Notes under the pieces: model-generated
The model's input: the letters and a program-made list of their open reading frames with translations, nothing else
Told to the model about the DNA's origin: nothing
Databases searched by the model: none
Shown: positions 43,696-52,582 of the stretch, piece by piece
How the letters are laid out: each line of letters begins with the position of its first letter
Numbering within the stretch: position 1 is the first letter of the stretch
Source: Rheinheimera sediminis
GTDB taxonomy: Bacteria > Pseudomonadota > Gammaproteobacteria > Enterobacterales > Alteromonadaceae
DNA length: 64,000 nucleotides
Assembly (NCBI RefSeq): GCF_004005375.1
Contig: NZ_RZUF01000017.1
Location: 1 to 64,000 of the forward strand
Reading direction: 5' to 3'
Position numbers and translations under genes: made by a program

Positions 43696-46600
43696 TTGCC
43701 TGTTTTAGCCTTATTGCGCTATGTTTGCTGTCTGTTGCTGCTTTGTTGCTTTTGCCAAGTTGTAACAGCTGCACCGCTGTTGCAGCCATTAACCCCTGAC
43801 CAAAACCTATCCCAAGGCTCAGTCAATGACTTGCTGCTTGACCGTCAGGGTTTCTTATGGATTGCCACTGATGCTGGGTTAAACCGCTATGATGGCTATA
43901 AAAACCTGCAAATTGGCGCAGATTCCTCTCAGCTACAAAGCCTGAGCTTTACTAAACTGCTGATAGACACAAAACAACATGTCTGGGCTTTGGCGCCACG
44001 TTCGGGTTTGTATCTATTTGATCCTATTAAAAATCAACTTATTCTGCATAAATCCTTACCTGGTGCAGTGACACTACAAAACCGCTTTATCAATTTAATA
44101 CCATCAGACGATCAACAGTTGCTGCTGAGTACCAGAACTGAGCTGTTCAGCTATAACACAGAGACCAGTGAGTTGCTCCCGTTAGCTCAGCTTGCTGACG
44201 TAGAGTTAGAGGTAGCTAACATTCGAGTGCTGCTCAATACAAAAGATTGGGTACTGCTTGGTACCAGTCATGGTTTAGTGATCTATGACAAATCCAGCCA
44301 ACAGCTCAAACTTGTGCCTCATTTACCTTCGGGGCCATCCCTGGAATACCAGCGCCATGTCAAAGCCCTAAAAATTCAGCATCAATCTCTGCTTGTAGGT
44401 ACAGTCGAAGGCTTGTATCAACTGGAATTGTCAGCAATCCAACAATTCTTAGCAACGGGGCAAAGGCCTCAGAGCAAAGTATTAATGGCTGAGCCCAATG
44501 TCTGGCAAATTAAAATCCAGTCTGATGATTTATTAGTAGCGACAGAACGTGGTCTGCTGAGGTATAGGCCAGAGCTGGGCAAAACTGAGTCGGTACTGAA
44601 ATTCAGCGACAGTAACTTTAATTTGTCTGACGACAACATCATAGCGTTAGAAGAGGATGGTCAGGGGGGGTACTGGCTGGGTAGTCGCTTTGATGGCGCT
44701 TATTATTGGCATCCTCGCAGCAAAGCCATTCGCAACTTCAGTCGCACCGGGCCTGAGGCCTTGAGTAATGACAAAATTACCGCCATTGCCGAAAAAAGTA
44801 GAGAGGAGCTGTGGCTCGGCAGCCGCAATGGCTTGAATTTATTAAATTTGAAAACACAACAGGTTCAGCATTATCTGGTTAACCCTGATCCTAAAGCTGT
44901 GTGGCACAGCAGTACCATAATGAATTTATCAATGGACCAAGCGGGCGACCTTTGGTTTTTATCTTCCAGCGGTTTGAACTACTTCTCCGACCAAAACAAA
45001 GAGCTACAGTTACCGCCAGTTGCACAGCCGCATTATAGGTCTGTACTTAGCAAAGCAAGACCCGGCAGTTGGCTCAATCAGCAGCATCCTTTTTATCTGT
45101 TAACCAGAGAGAGTTTTTACCTCTATAACCCGATAACGGGGCAAATAGAAGAACTTACTGCTCTGAATGAAAAATTACCTGCGGCTGAGATCCTCGCTAT
45201 TTTAGGCCAATGGCCAGGCCAACCTGACTGGCTGGTGTTATCCGCTTATGAAAAGCTTTGGGCCTACAATGAGAAAACAACAGAGTTAAAGCTGCTGTAT
45301 GAAGCAGACTTCAGCCCAACTTTTCGCATGCGTTTTGCAGACCAGATGACTGTGGATAAAAACAATACTCTGTGGTTCAGCGCTGCAGACATTGGTTTAC
45401 TGGCTTTTGATGTGACAACCATGACATTGAAGCATCATTTTCATAGTAAAAACAAACTACATACAAATTCAGTCTATGCGGTAAATAGCGATTTAATGGG
45501 GCACATCTGGTTCTCCAGCTTACATGGCGTGTCCTCGTTAAATGTCGATACTCTGCATATAGAACAGTTCAGTAAAAATGATGGTTTATCCAGCAATGAA
45601 TTTATTAGCCAGAGCAGTAAGACCTTAAGCAATGGCGAAGTCGCTTTTGGCTCCATTCGGGGAGTGAACCTGTTGTCGCCGGCTCAGTTGACTGAACCTC
45701 GGCGTAAACCTCGTATTGTTATTACACAACTGGATTTATTGTCCTCCCCTATTGAGAGTCCACTGACAGATTTATCTGGACAGTCTTTTAGCTTGCCCTA
45801 CAACAGTCAGGGCTTAACCATCAGTTATTCCAGCCTGAATTTTCGCGACAGTGGAAAAATGCGCTACAGGTATTGGCTGGACGGCCCGCAGCGTTTGGTT
45901 TTCCCCGAACAAAGCTCCAGTTCAGTGATGTTTCCTCAGCTCACACCAGGGCATTACCAATTTAATGTTGTGGCGGTATCCCCTGTGACCGGGCTGGAGA
46001 GCGAAGTAGCAACTTTGCGTCTATTCGTCGAGCCTGCTCCTTGGTTAAGTCACTGGGCTTACATGCTGTATGCCACAGTGTCTTTGATCATTATGTTGTT
46101 TTACCTGCGCACCCGGCAGAAGCAACAACGCATGCTCAAACTGGCCCATGCCAAAGTTACAGCCAGTGAGCAGCGTTTAAAACAAGCGCTGGATTCCATC
46201 GACAGTGGCGCCTGGGAATGGCATGCCCGTAAAAACATTATGTTTGCGTCCCGTATTTACAGCATGCTGGGGTATCAGGAAGCTCTCAACCCGCTGGCGA
46301 TGAGCCAACATTTATCCTTAGTGCACCCGGAAGATAAAGACGCGTATCAGCAAGCTTGGCTAAAACTGATGCAAACGCCGGATAAAACCTTTGATCACAC
46401 CTACCGCATGCAACATAAAAATGGCAAATGGCTTTGGTTCCGTGACATAGGTAAAGTGGCTGAAGTGGATGATGAAGGACAGCCAGAACGGGTTATTGGT
46501 ACCTTCAGCAACATTACCGAAACCAGAGCAAACCAGGAAAAAGCCAGGCTTTTTGGTGAAGCTTTCCAGCAAACCCGGGATTGGGTAGTGATTTTAGATG

Positions 46601-48201
46601 CAAGCCAAAGAGTGATAGCTGCTAACCAGTCTTTTACTGACGTATTTGGCTCTGTCGACAAGTATCTGGTTAGCCCTAAAACTCACCATCTGGGCATCAG
46701 CCTGCAGCGCCGCCGTTTTTACACCTCTTTGTTAAGGGGTTTAACAGTAAACCAGCACTGGCAAGGTGAAGAGCTGGTGCATACACCAGATGGTAAAGAG
46801 CGCCCTGCCCTGATTAACATCAGCGCTATTGGTGATGTGGATAAAGTAGAGTTTTTTGTTTTGGTGTTTACTGACATCACAGCGCAAAAAGTGGCAGAGG
46901 AAGAATTACGTTATCTGGCCAGTTACGACTCGCTGACAGGTTTACCTAATCGCACCTTGCTGATGGACCGTATTCAACATGGCATAGACCAAGCAAAACG
47001 CGCCAAAAAATCTTTGGCCTTATGTTTTATTGATCTCGACAAATTTAAACAAGTCAACGACTCTTTAGGCCATGACGTTGGCGATCAGTTACTACAGGAA
47101 GTCGCCAGACGTTTGCGCTCGACGTTAAGAGAAACCGATACCATAGCGCGTTTAGGTGGCGACGAATTTGTGGTGTTACTGGAAAGCTACAAGAACGACG
47201 ACAATATCAGCCATGTAGCCCGCAAGATGCTGCAATCTATTGGCGAGCCAATGCAATTGGGTACTCATGTCGTCAGCGTATCGCCCAGTATAGGTATAGC
47301 TGTGTATCCGGATGATGCGACAGACGCCAATGCCTTATTAAAACATGCAGACGTTGCCATGTATTATGCAAAAGATTTAGGCCGTAATAACTTCCAGTTT
47401 TTTATTGCCGAAATGAACGAAAAAGCCCAGATGCAACTGGCCAAAGAAACCCAGTTAAGGCAAGCCTTTAAAGATGGAGAATTCATTAACTATTACCAGC
47501 CTATAGTTGACTGCCGCAGTCAATCCGTCATAGGTGTGGAAGTCTTAATGCGCTGGTGTCATAAAAATACCCTAATACCGCCAACAGAATTTATTCCTAT
47601 GGCTGAAGATTTACGCCTCATTATTCCTATGACGTTATCACTGCTGGAACGTGCTTTGGCTGACTTACAGCAATGGCGTAATGCAGGTTTAGATCTGTAT
47701 TTGTCGGTGAATTTATCCACTAGCCATCTGGAACAACTGTCATTGGCTGAACATACTGCTAAGTTACTGCAAAAATATCAGCTACCCGCTTCATGCCTTC
47801 GCTACGAAGTCACAGAAAGCGCCCTGATGCGGGACCACGCAAAAGCCATTACTACTATGCTGGCACTGAACGAACTGGGTATTCAGCTCGCACTGGATGA
47901 TTTTGGTACAGGGTATTCATCGTTAAAATATTTAAAAGAATTACCCATAGACGCCATTAAAATTGACCGTAGTTTTGTTAAAGATATCGGCATAGATCCG
48001 GATGACGAAACCATTATCGAAGCCATTTTGTCTATGGCTGGCAGTTTAGGTATGAGTTGTGTTGCCGAAGGCGTAGAAACAGAACAACAACTGGCATTCT
48101 TCAGTAGCCGCCAGTGTTATCTGATCCAAGGCTATTTGTTTGCTAAGCCTATGCCAGCGATAGAACTGATCAACTGGCTGCATAGTGAGCATTTGAATTA
48201 A
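43696..48201 (+). CDS. Periplasmic-propeller sensor with PAS-PAS-GGDEF-EAL output
   Basis: A 1501-residue inner-membrane sensor. A signal sequence leads into a periplasmic Reg_prop beta-propeller region (residues about 30-650, repeated LWLGS/LWFSS motifs) and a Y_Y_Y domain; a membrane helix lies near 780. Two PAS domains (about 820-1070), a GGDEF domain (about 1080-1235, intact RLGGDEF with an RETD inhibitory site five residues upstream) and an EAL domain (about 1250-1495, with EVL, DDFGTGYSS, KIDRSF and AEGVE) follow. This is a likely bifunctional c-di-GMP enzyme. Starts at TTG 43696, AGAGGA nine bases before. Monocistronic. Confidence 0.92.
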   Translation: MPVLALLRYVCCLLLLCCFCQVVTAAPLLQPLTPDQNLSQGSVNDLLLDRQGFLWIATDAGLNRYDGYKNLQIGADSSQLQSLSFTKLLIDTKQHVWALAPRSGLYLFDPIKNQLILHKSLPGAVTLQNRFINLIPSDDQQLLLSTRTELFSYNTETSELLPLAQLADVELEVANIRVLLNTKDWVLLGTSHGLVIYDKSSQQLKLVPHLPSGPSLEYQRHVKALKIQHQSLLVGTVEGLYQLELSAIQQFLATGQRPQSKVLMAEPNVWQIKIQSDDLLVATERGLLRYRPELGKTESVLKFSDSNFNLSDDNIIALEEDGQGGYWLGSRFDGAYYWHPRSKAIRNFSRTGPEALSNDKITAIAEKSREELWLGSRNGLNLLNLKTQQVQHYLVNPDPKAVWHSSTIMNLSMDQAGDLWFLSSSGLNYFSDQNKELQLPPVAQPHYRSVLSKARPGSWLNQQHPFYLLTRESFYLYNPITGQIEELTALNEKLPAAEILAILGQWPGQPDWLVLSAYEKLWAYNEKTTELKLLYEADFSPTFRMRFADQMTVDKNNTLWFSAADIGLLAFDVTTMTLKHHFHSKNKLHTNSVYAVNSDLMGHIWFSSLHGVSSLNVDTLHIEQFSKNDGLSSNEFISQSSKTLSNGEVAFGSIRGVNLLSPAQLTEPRRKPRIVITQLDLLSSPIESPLTDLSGQSFSLPYNSQGLTISYSSLNFRDSGKMRYRYWLDGPQRLVFPEQSSSSVMFPQLTPGHYQFNVVAVSPVTGLESEVATLRLFVEPAPWLSHWAYMLYATVSLIIMLFYLRTRQKQQRMLKLAHAKVTASEQRLKQALDSIDSGAWEWHARKNIMFASRIYSMLGYQEALNPLAMSQHLSLVHPEDKDAYQQAWLKLMQTPDKTFDHTYRMQHKNGKWLWFRDIGKVAEVDDEGQPERVIGTFSNITETRANQEKARLFGEAFQQTRDWVVILDASQRVIAANQSFTDVFGSVDKYLVSPKTHHLGISLQRRRFYTSLLRGLTVNQHWQGEELVHTPDGKERPALINISAIGDVDKVEFFVLVFTDITAQKVAEEELRYLASYDSLTGLPNRTLLMDRIQHGIDQAKRAKKSLALCFIDLDKFKQVNDSLGHDVGDQLLQEVARRLRSTLRETDTIARLGGDEFVVLLESYKNDDNISHVARKMLQSIGEPMQLGTHVVSVSPSIGIAVYPDDATDANALLKHADVAMYYAKDLGRNNFQFFIAEMNEKAQMQLAKETQLRQAFKDGEFINYYQPIVDCRSQSVIGVEVLMRWCHKNTLIPPTEFIPMAEDLRLIIPMTLSLLERALADLQQWRNAGLDLYLSVNLSTSHLEQLSLAEHTAKLLQKYQLPASCLRYEVTESALMRDHAKAITTMLALNELGIQLALDDFGTGYSSLKYLKELPIDAIKIDRSFVKDIGIDPDDETIIEAILSMAGSLGMSCVAEGVETEQQLAFFSSRQCYLIQGYLFAKPMPAIELINWLHSEHLN

Positions 48202-48281
48202 GTGGTCATAACGCCCGTCGGAGTAGAAAATTTTACTTGAGGGTTGGTCTAAGCGGATTAGCGAGGTGCAGTACGACCAGA

Positions 48282-48728
48282 TCAGCAGCGTAATTGCCGA
48301 TAGCGTTGTAACAGAGTTTGCAGCCGTTGTGGAATGGAACCATAGATCTCTTCATCGATTTTATAAGCTGCAACATTACCAGAAATAAAATGCAGCGAAG
48401 GCAGCAACAGCTCCATCACCGGTAAAATAGCCTCTGGCGCAGCATCAAGCTTTGCTTGAACCAGATTAAAATAACAATCGACGGCACAATCACTGTCGTC
48501 GGAACTGTAATGCTCATCAATTATATAGTCACGCAACGCAAAAATATAATACTGAAAAGCTCTCACCGGCATAAACCGCAGTTCATCGGTACGCTCAATC
48601 ACATTCCGTTTGAACAGGGGTTGTAACTCTGCAAGCGTTTTGCCGAAGAAAATCTTAAAAGCATAGCGGGCATCAATATCATCTTTATAACCTTGCCAGT
48701 CTTGCAAGCCAGGAATTTTATCGGTCAT
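48282..48728 (-). CDS. Hypothetical helical protein
   Basis: A 148-residue soluble protein, mostly helical, rich in Tyr, Phe, Leu and acidic residues (EHYSSDDSDCAVDCYFN in the middle). No recognisable motif, signal or membrane segment. The ATG follows AGAGAGTAACTC at moderate distance. Lies alone between the giant sensor gene and a hairpin. Similar proteins are unknown to me. Confidence 0.65.
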   Translation of the reverse strand: MTDKIPGLQDWQGYKDDIDARYAFKIFFGKTLAELQPLFKRNVIERTDELRFMPVRAFQYYIFALRDYIIDEHYSSDDSDCAVDCYFNLVQAKLDAAPEAILPVMELLLPSLHFISGNVAAYKIDEEIYGSIPQRLQTLLQRYRQLRC

Positions 48729-48934
48729 GAGTTACTCTCTGAGGTTAAATTGCGTTAATCGAGCAGATTCTAAATGAACCAGCCCGTTGGATTCACGCAC
48801 CAAAGATTAATACTGTTGGTTGATGTGGTCTGCAAAACACAATCGAAGAAGGAGTGATTTGTAGACTACCCTCTTGATTTACGTCTAGGTAGTGAATGTC
48901 AACTTTGAGCGAAAAGCAGTTGTTCAGAGCACGC
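48729..48934. other. Intergenic region
   Basis: About 206 bp upstream of the preceding minus-strand gene. No gene is supported; a 76-codon frame reading rightward through the 48935 hairpin is not convincing. Confidence 0.35.
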
Positions 48935-48994
48935 GTTCTCGAAAAAACGAATCTCTGCTTTGCCTTATTTGCAGACATTCGTTTTTTCGTGAAC
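48935..48994. repeat. 60-nt near-perfect hairpin
   Basis: Stem segments GTTC / GAAC, CGAAAAAACGAAT / ATTCGTTTTTTCG and TCTGC / GCAGA pair in register, separated by single T·T and C·C mismatches, giving 22 base pairs around a 12-nt loop. Such symmetric mismatches are typical of transcribed structured RNA or foldback elements. Confidence 0.75.
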
Positions 48995-48995
48995 C

Positions 48996-49042
48996 CAGAG
49001 TGTATCCTCAGATCAGGTGGCCAATTTCAGTGCGCCACTACA
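48996..49042 (-). mobile_element. Possible remnant of an IS21-type terminal repeat
   Basis: Read on the minus strand the stretch begins TGTAGTGGCGCACTGAAATT and continues with GGCCACCTGATC. The TGTA terminus and the ACTGAAATTGGCCACC unit resemble IS21-family ends as I recall them. It ends exactly at the stop codon of the XRE gene. No transposase genes are present, so if real it is a stranded end. Confidence 0.3.
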
Positions 49043-49804
49043 TTAATCAAAATTTGTAATATTTGTTATCTTAAAGCCCAGATTAATGTCGTCTTTCCTG
49101 TAGCCGCAAACTACAAAATGATGTGATGGATGTTCCGATTGGGTAAAATAGCTTTCAGATAATTCGGCATAACGCGAAACCAGTTCCATTGTCTCTTTGT
49201 ACATTTTAGCCCTTAGTTCATCTGGAAGCATCAGTGGTTTGACAAGTACAAAATCTTCGTGATTTTCATCGTCAAAAAGTCTGTTTGATACCTCGAACAA
49301 TGCATTTTGGATTTCTTTGAATACAAATTTCGTACTTTTCATGAACCCTAATGGGGCACTAACTAGAAACGATACCTTACCGCCAACACTTAAGGAAATT
49401 AACTGTATTTCTTCTAGTTTCCGTAAGTACAAATAAGAGGACACGGCAGTAAGTTTGTGTTCAATTTGAATTTGCTGTGGATTTTTTTTATTAACAAACA
49501 ACTCAACAAAATACTGATATAAATTTGGAAATCGACAAAATGCATTGTCTTGCTCTTTAGTGAACATCGTATGCTCAGGTTTTTGAGCCTCAACTTGCTG
49601 CCAAATTTCATGAAACTCAATTCCAACTGAATCACATATAGCTAAAAGTTTGCTGAAGGCTATTTCTTCAGAGTTCAGTTGCCTTTTAACGGTGAGTAAC
49701 GAAACTCCTAATCTATTTGCAAGCTGCTGATAGGTAATATTTTGGTCTTTTAATTTTCTTTTTAACAGGAATAGACACTGTTGTAATTTTTTTGAGGGGG
49801 TCAT
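49043..49804 (-). CDS. XRE-family transcriptional regulator with unknown sensor domain
   Basis: A 253-residue protein. Residues 1-65 contain an XRE helix-turn-helix (ITYQQLANRLGVSLLTVKRQ). The remaining 190 residues are a sensor or oligomerisation domain without recognised motif. AT-rich codon use differs from neighbours, as does the divergent hydrolase. Starts 3' of an 8-bp palindrome at 49838 that is a probable operator for both divergent genes. Reading ends next to the IS-like terminus. Confidence 0.85.
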   Translation of the reverse strand: MTPSKKLQQCLFLLKRKLKDQNITYQQLANRLGVSLLTVKRQLNSEEIAFSKLLAICDSVGIEFHEIWQQVEAQKPEHTMFTKEQDNAFCRFPNLYQYFVELFVNKKNPQQIQIEHKLTAVSSYLYLRKLEEIQLISLSVGGKVSFLVSAPLGFMKSTKFVFKEIQNALFEVSNRLFDDENHEDFVLVKPLMLPDELRAKMYKETMELVSRYAELSESYFTQSEHPSHHFVVCGYRKDDINLGFKITNITNFD

Positions 49805-49837
49805 TGGGTTAGTTATTTAGTTACCTGACTACAAAAA

Positions 49838-49860
49838 AAGGTATCACATAACGATACCTT
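49838..49860. promoter_or_regulatory. Palindromic operator in the XRE/hydrolase intergenic region
   Basis: AAGGTATC (49838-49845) and GATACCTT (49853-49860) are perfect inverted repeats around a 7-bp spacer. The centre lies 45 bp from the XRE start codon and 37 bp from the hydrolase start, placing it over both promoters, as expected for an autoregulated divergent pair. Confidence 0.6.
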
Positions 49861-49885
49861 ACAGTTAGCGCTATGACTTCTTTTT

Positions 49886-50965
49886 TTGGTTGATACAATT
49901 GAATTCAGACAATGGCAATTTCAGGATCACGAGCAGATGGAAGCTTCAATAACCCCCGATCATTTTGGCGCAGATGAGGTAAAATTTATTCATGGCACGT
50001 TGGCAAAGTTTCCAACAAACAGCCAACTAGCAATGGTAAGGATTGTCGATAATCAGCCTCAATTTTATGGAGCAATTAAAAATAATACACAGGTTGAGTA
50101 TATTGATAACCGCTACGCTGTATTTGACATAGGCTCTATTGCTAAAACTTTCACATCAGCAATATTGGCGCAACAAGTTGTAGAACGGAAACTTTCGCTC
50201 AATGATGAAGTGTCTGAAATCCTTGGGTTCCAATTTAATAACAACACAAAAATTACACTCAAGCAGTTAGCAAATCACACTTCAGGGTTATCACGGATCC
50301 CATCAGATTTGTTTTGGGAACTATTTTTTAAAAATAAGGATAATCCATATGCTAATTATGATCAGTCAAGGTTAAAGGAATATTTGCAGCAGAAGTTGAA
50401 AATAAAAAATCAAGATAAATTTAGCTATTCTAACTTAGGAGCTGGTTTACTTGGCTTCGTATTGAGCGAAGTAAATAAAGTATCGTATGAATCTATGCTA
50501 CAAAAAGCCATATGTGAGCCATTAGGCTTAAAACAAATCACAACATCACGTGAAAACGCGGGATCAAATCTCGTACAGGGACTAAATACGAAAGGGATCC
50601 CGGTACCACATTGGGATTTAGGCGCATTGTTGGGGGCTGGTGGTATATATTCAAGTATTTTTGATTTGGCAAAGTATATTATTCATAACATAAACGATAC
50701 GAATTCCGGCTTTGAGCTGCAACGTGAAAAAACTGCGACAGTAAATAAACAAATGGGTATCGGGTTAGGGTGGTTCATCGCAAAAAAACAAAATAGCGAT
50801 AATACTATTTATTTTCACGACGGTGGAACAAACGGATTTACATCAATAGTTTTCATGAATATTCAAACACGAAGTGGGATTGCTATATTAAGTAATATCT
50901 CAGCAAACCACGTTCTAAAAAGAGGCTGCCTTCCACAATTAGCACAAAAACTATATAGACGTTAA
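49886..50965 (+). CDS. Cytoplasmic serine hydrolase (beta-lactamase superfamily)
   Basis: A 359-residue protein, without signal peptide. Catalytic elements: DIGSIAK (SxxK, Ser near residue 84), YSN (YxN) near residue 188 and HDGG near residue 312, the last in place of the KTG/HxG motif. Resembles esterase/DD-peptidase-like members of the class C fold. The start is uncertain: TTG 49886 is in frame but has no ribosome site; ATG 49937 begins MEASITPDHF. An ATG at 49873 with a 7-T tract is one base out of frame. Divergent from the XRE gene and AT-rich. Confidence 0.8.
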   Translation: MVDTIEFRQWQFQDHEQMEASITPDHFGADEVKFIHGTLAKFPTNSQLAMVRIVDNQPQFYGAIKNNTQVEYIDNRYAVFDIGSIAKTFTSAILAQQVVERKLSLNDEVSEILGFQFNNNTKITLKQLANHTSGLSRIPSDLFWELFFKNKDNPYANYDQSRLKEYLQQKLKIKNQDKFSYSNLGAGLLGFVLSEVNKVSYESMLQKAICEPLGLKQITTSRENAGSNLVQGLNTKGIPVPHWDLGALLGAGGIYSSIFDLAKYIIHNINDTNSGFELQREKTATVNKQMGIGLGWFIAKKQNSDNTIYFHDGGTNGFTSIVFMNIQTRSGIAILSNISANHVLKRGCLPQLAQKLYRR

Positions 50966-51484
50966 CGAACATTTAGCCTAAATGCTCAGCGATATAGTCT
51001 GAGCGCTGGCAATCAGCGGAAAAGCGAAACTAATAACACATTATTTTTAAACGTTCTGGCAATTCGTGATGTCTCGAAATTTTCGAGAGTCCCAGTTCAG
51101 TTATGGTCAGAAATGTCCGCTTTCAGTGAAAAGCGCCGATTTAATCGTTTCTCAGTGAATTTCTGCTGCTGGCACAGAGTAACGATTTAGAGTAACTCAG
51201 AAGCCGACTGGACAACAAGTTAGCAGACTCTGTCTAGCAGGAGAAAGGCTGTATTTTAGCAAGTCAGTTATCTGACTTGCTGCCAACTGAACGGGTTTCG
51301 CAGAGCAAAACCCTCGAATCTCCCAGAGCTGCCTGGATGGATGTATTCACAGCGACTCTGCGTTGTAGTTGGCCCGTGATTTCGCCCTGAATTCGTTTTA
51401 ACCCATAGACGGGCGACCATAAAGGTCGCCCCTACATTTTTTACTCTGCTATACTGCGCGCCTCTTCGATGGATGTGATTTCCG
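50966..51484. other. Non-coding region with several hairpins and a REP copy
   Basis: About 519 bp. Contains an 8-bp-arm palindrome at 51072-51088 (TCTCGAAA), a 10-bp-arm hairpin at 51258-51281 (AGCAAGTCAG) and REP-like copy 2. A 114-codon minus-strand frame spanning the REP copy looks like a read-through of repeat DNA, not a gene. Confidence 0.5.
51408..51435 (-). repeat. REP-like palindrome, copy 2
   Basis: Reverse complement of copy 1 with one base change. Lies 50 bp before the DMT transporter gene. Confidence 0.85.
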
Positions 51485-52336
51485 ATGCAACCCAATTTGC
51501 TGAAAGGCGCGTTATTGCTGTTACTGGCTGAAGCTAGTTTTGCTGGTATAGGCGCTTTAGTCAAACTGACCAGCGACAGTGCCAGCAATGCGCAAGTGGT
51601 GTTTTTCCGCAACTTTTTTGCCTTATTGGTGATGTTGCCCTGGCTTTGGGTGCATGGTAAACAGTTGCTCTATACCAAACGCTGGTATCTGCATTTAAGC
51701 CGCTCTGTCACCGGCATTATTTCGATGTACTGCTTCTTTTATGTCATCAGCCAGTTGCCTTTAGCCCAAGCTATGGTGGTGCTATTAATGTCGCCTTTTA
51801 TCGTGCCGCTGATTGCCAAATATTGGCTAAAAGAAACGGCCAGCCGACTGACCTTATTCGGTATAGCGCTGGGGTTTGGTGGTGTGTTATTGGCTTTACC
51901 TGTAGCCAGCGGTGGAGGCGCTTTTTATCTGTTTTTAATAGCGCTGTTATCTGCCGTGTTAGTAGCAGTCACCAAAACTACCATTCGTTATATGTCTGAC
52001 ACTGAACCCGCAGCCCGTATTGTCTTTTATTTTTCCTTACTAACCGCCATTATTTCTTTTGTGCCCGTGCCTTTTTATTGGCAGGAATTACCTGCCATCG
52101 CCTGGTGGGCCTTTGCTTTTATGGGTATTTTGGCCGCTGTAGGCCAGATGGCCATGACTAAAGCTTATGCCTTGGCGCCTGCTTCTGATATTGGTATCTG
52201 GACTTACAGCTCAGTGATTTTTGCCGGGCTTTTTGGTTATCTGTTCTGGTCTGAACCTGTGACTATGAGCTGGTTTGCTGGTGTGGCTATTATCTTTTAT
52301 GCTGGATATATCAGCACCAGACAAAGGTTATGGTAA
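51485..52336 (+). CDS. DMT-superfamily (EamA) transporter
   Basis: A 283-residue protein with ten predicted membrane segments arranged as two EamA repeats (residues about 5-135 and 145-275). The pattern GALVKLTS, FFRNFFALLVMLPW and GQMAMTKAYALAPAS are typical. Substrate unknown (amino acid, drug or metabolite export). The ATG is close to the start of the coding block and follows TGTGATTTCCG with a poor ribosome site. Bounded on both sides by REP-like copies. Confidence 0.9.
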   Translation: MQPNLLKGALLLLLAEASFAGIGALVKLTSDSASNAQVVFFRNFFALLVMLPWLWVHGKQLLYTKRWYLHLSRSVTGIISMYCFFYVISQLPLAQAMVVLLMSPFIVPLIAKYWLKETASRLTLFGIALGFGGVLLALPVASGGGAFYLFLIALLSAVLVAVTKTTIRYMSDTEPAARIVFYFSLLTAIISFVPVPFYWQELPAIAWWAFAFMGILAAVGQMAMTKAYALAPASDIGIWTYSSVIFAGLFGYLFWSEPVTMSWFAGVAIIFYAGYISTRQRLW

Positions 52337-52410
52337 CTGCCCTGCGTCCTTGAAGCTGCGCGCTTTGTTGACTGAGTTCTTTCGCCCCCACATTAATTTG
52401 AATTAATATC

Positions 52411-52438
52411 GCGGGCGACCATAAAGGTCGCCCCTACG
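52411..52438 (-). repeat. REP-like palindrome, copy 3
   Basis: Same 28-bp element as copy 2, in the same orientation, 75 bp after the DMT transporter gene. Confidence 0.85.
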
Positions 52439-52582
52439 TCTTACCAAACAATCTTCATGGTTTTCAATCAACAAAATTTATTTTTATTTCGTTCAAACCT
52501 TTTTCCTGCCCCTGACGACTCATTGGTAATAACGGCATTTGTCGATACCTTACCAAAAAAGAGCCAAAGCACAGGGAAAACC

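Noticed and set aside
48207..48230. attC-like TAACGCCCG downstream of the giant sensor gene
   Set aside because: No matching partner arm within 150 bp and no cassette gene next to it.
49043..50965. Toxin-antitoxin system
   Set aside because: The XRE gene is divergent from, not co-transcribed with, the hydrolase, and the hydrolase is a full-size beta-lactamase-fold enzyme.
51268..51612. A 114-codon minus-strand frame over the REP copy and the start of the DMT transporter
   Set aside because: Overlaps a well-supported gene and reads through repeat sequence; typical of spurious repeat-derived frames.
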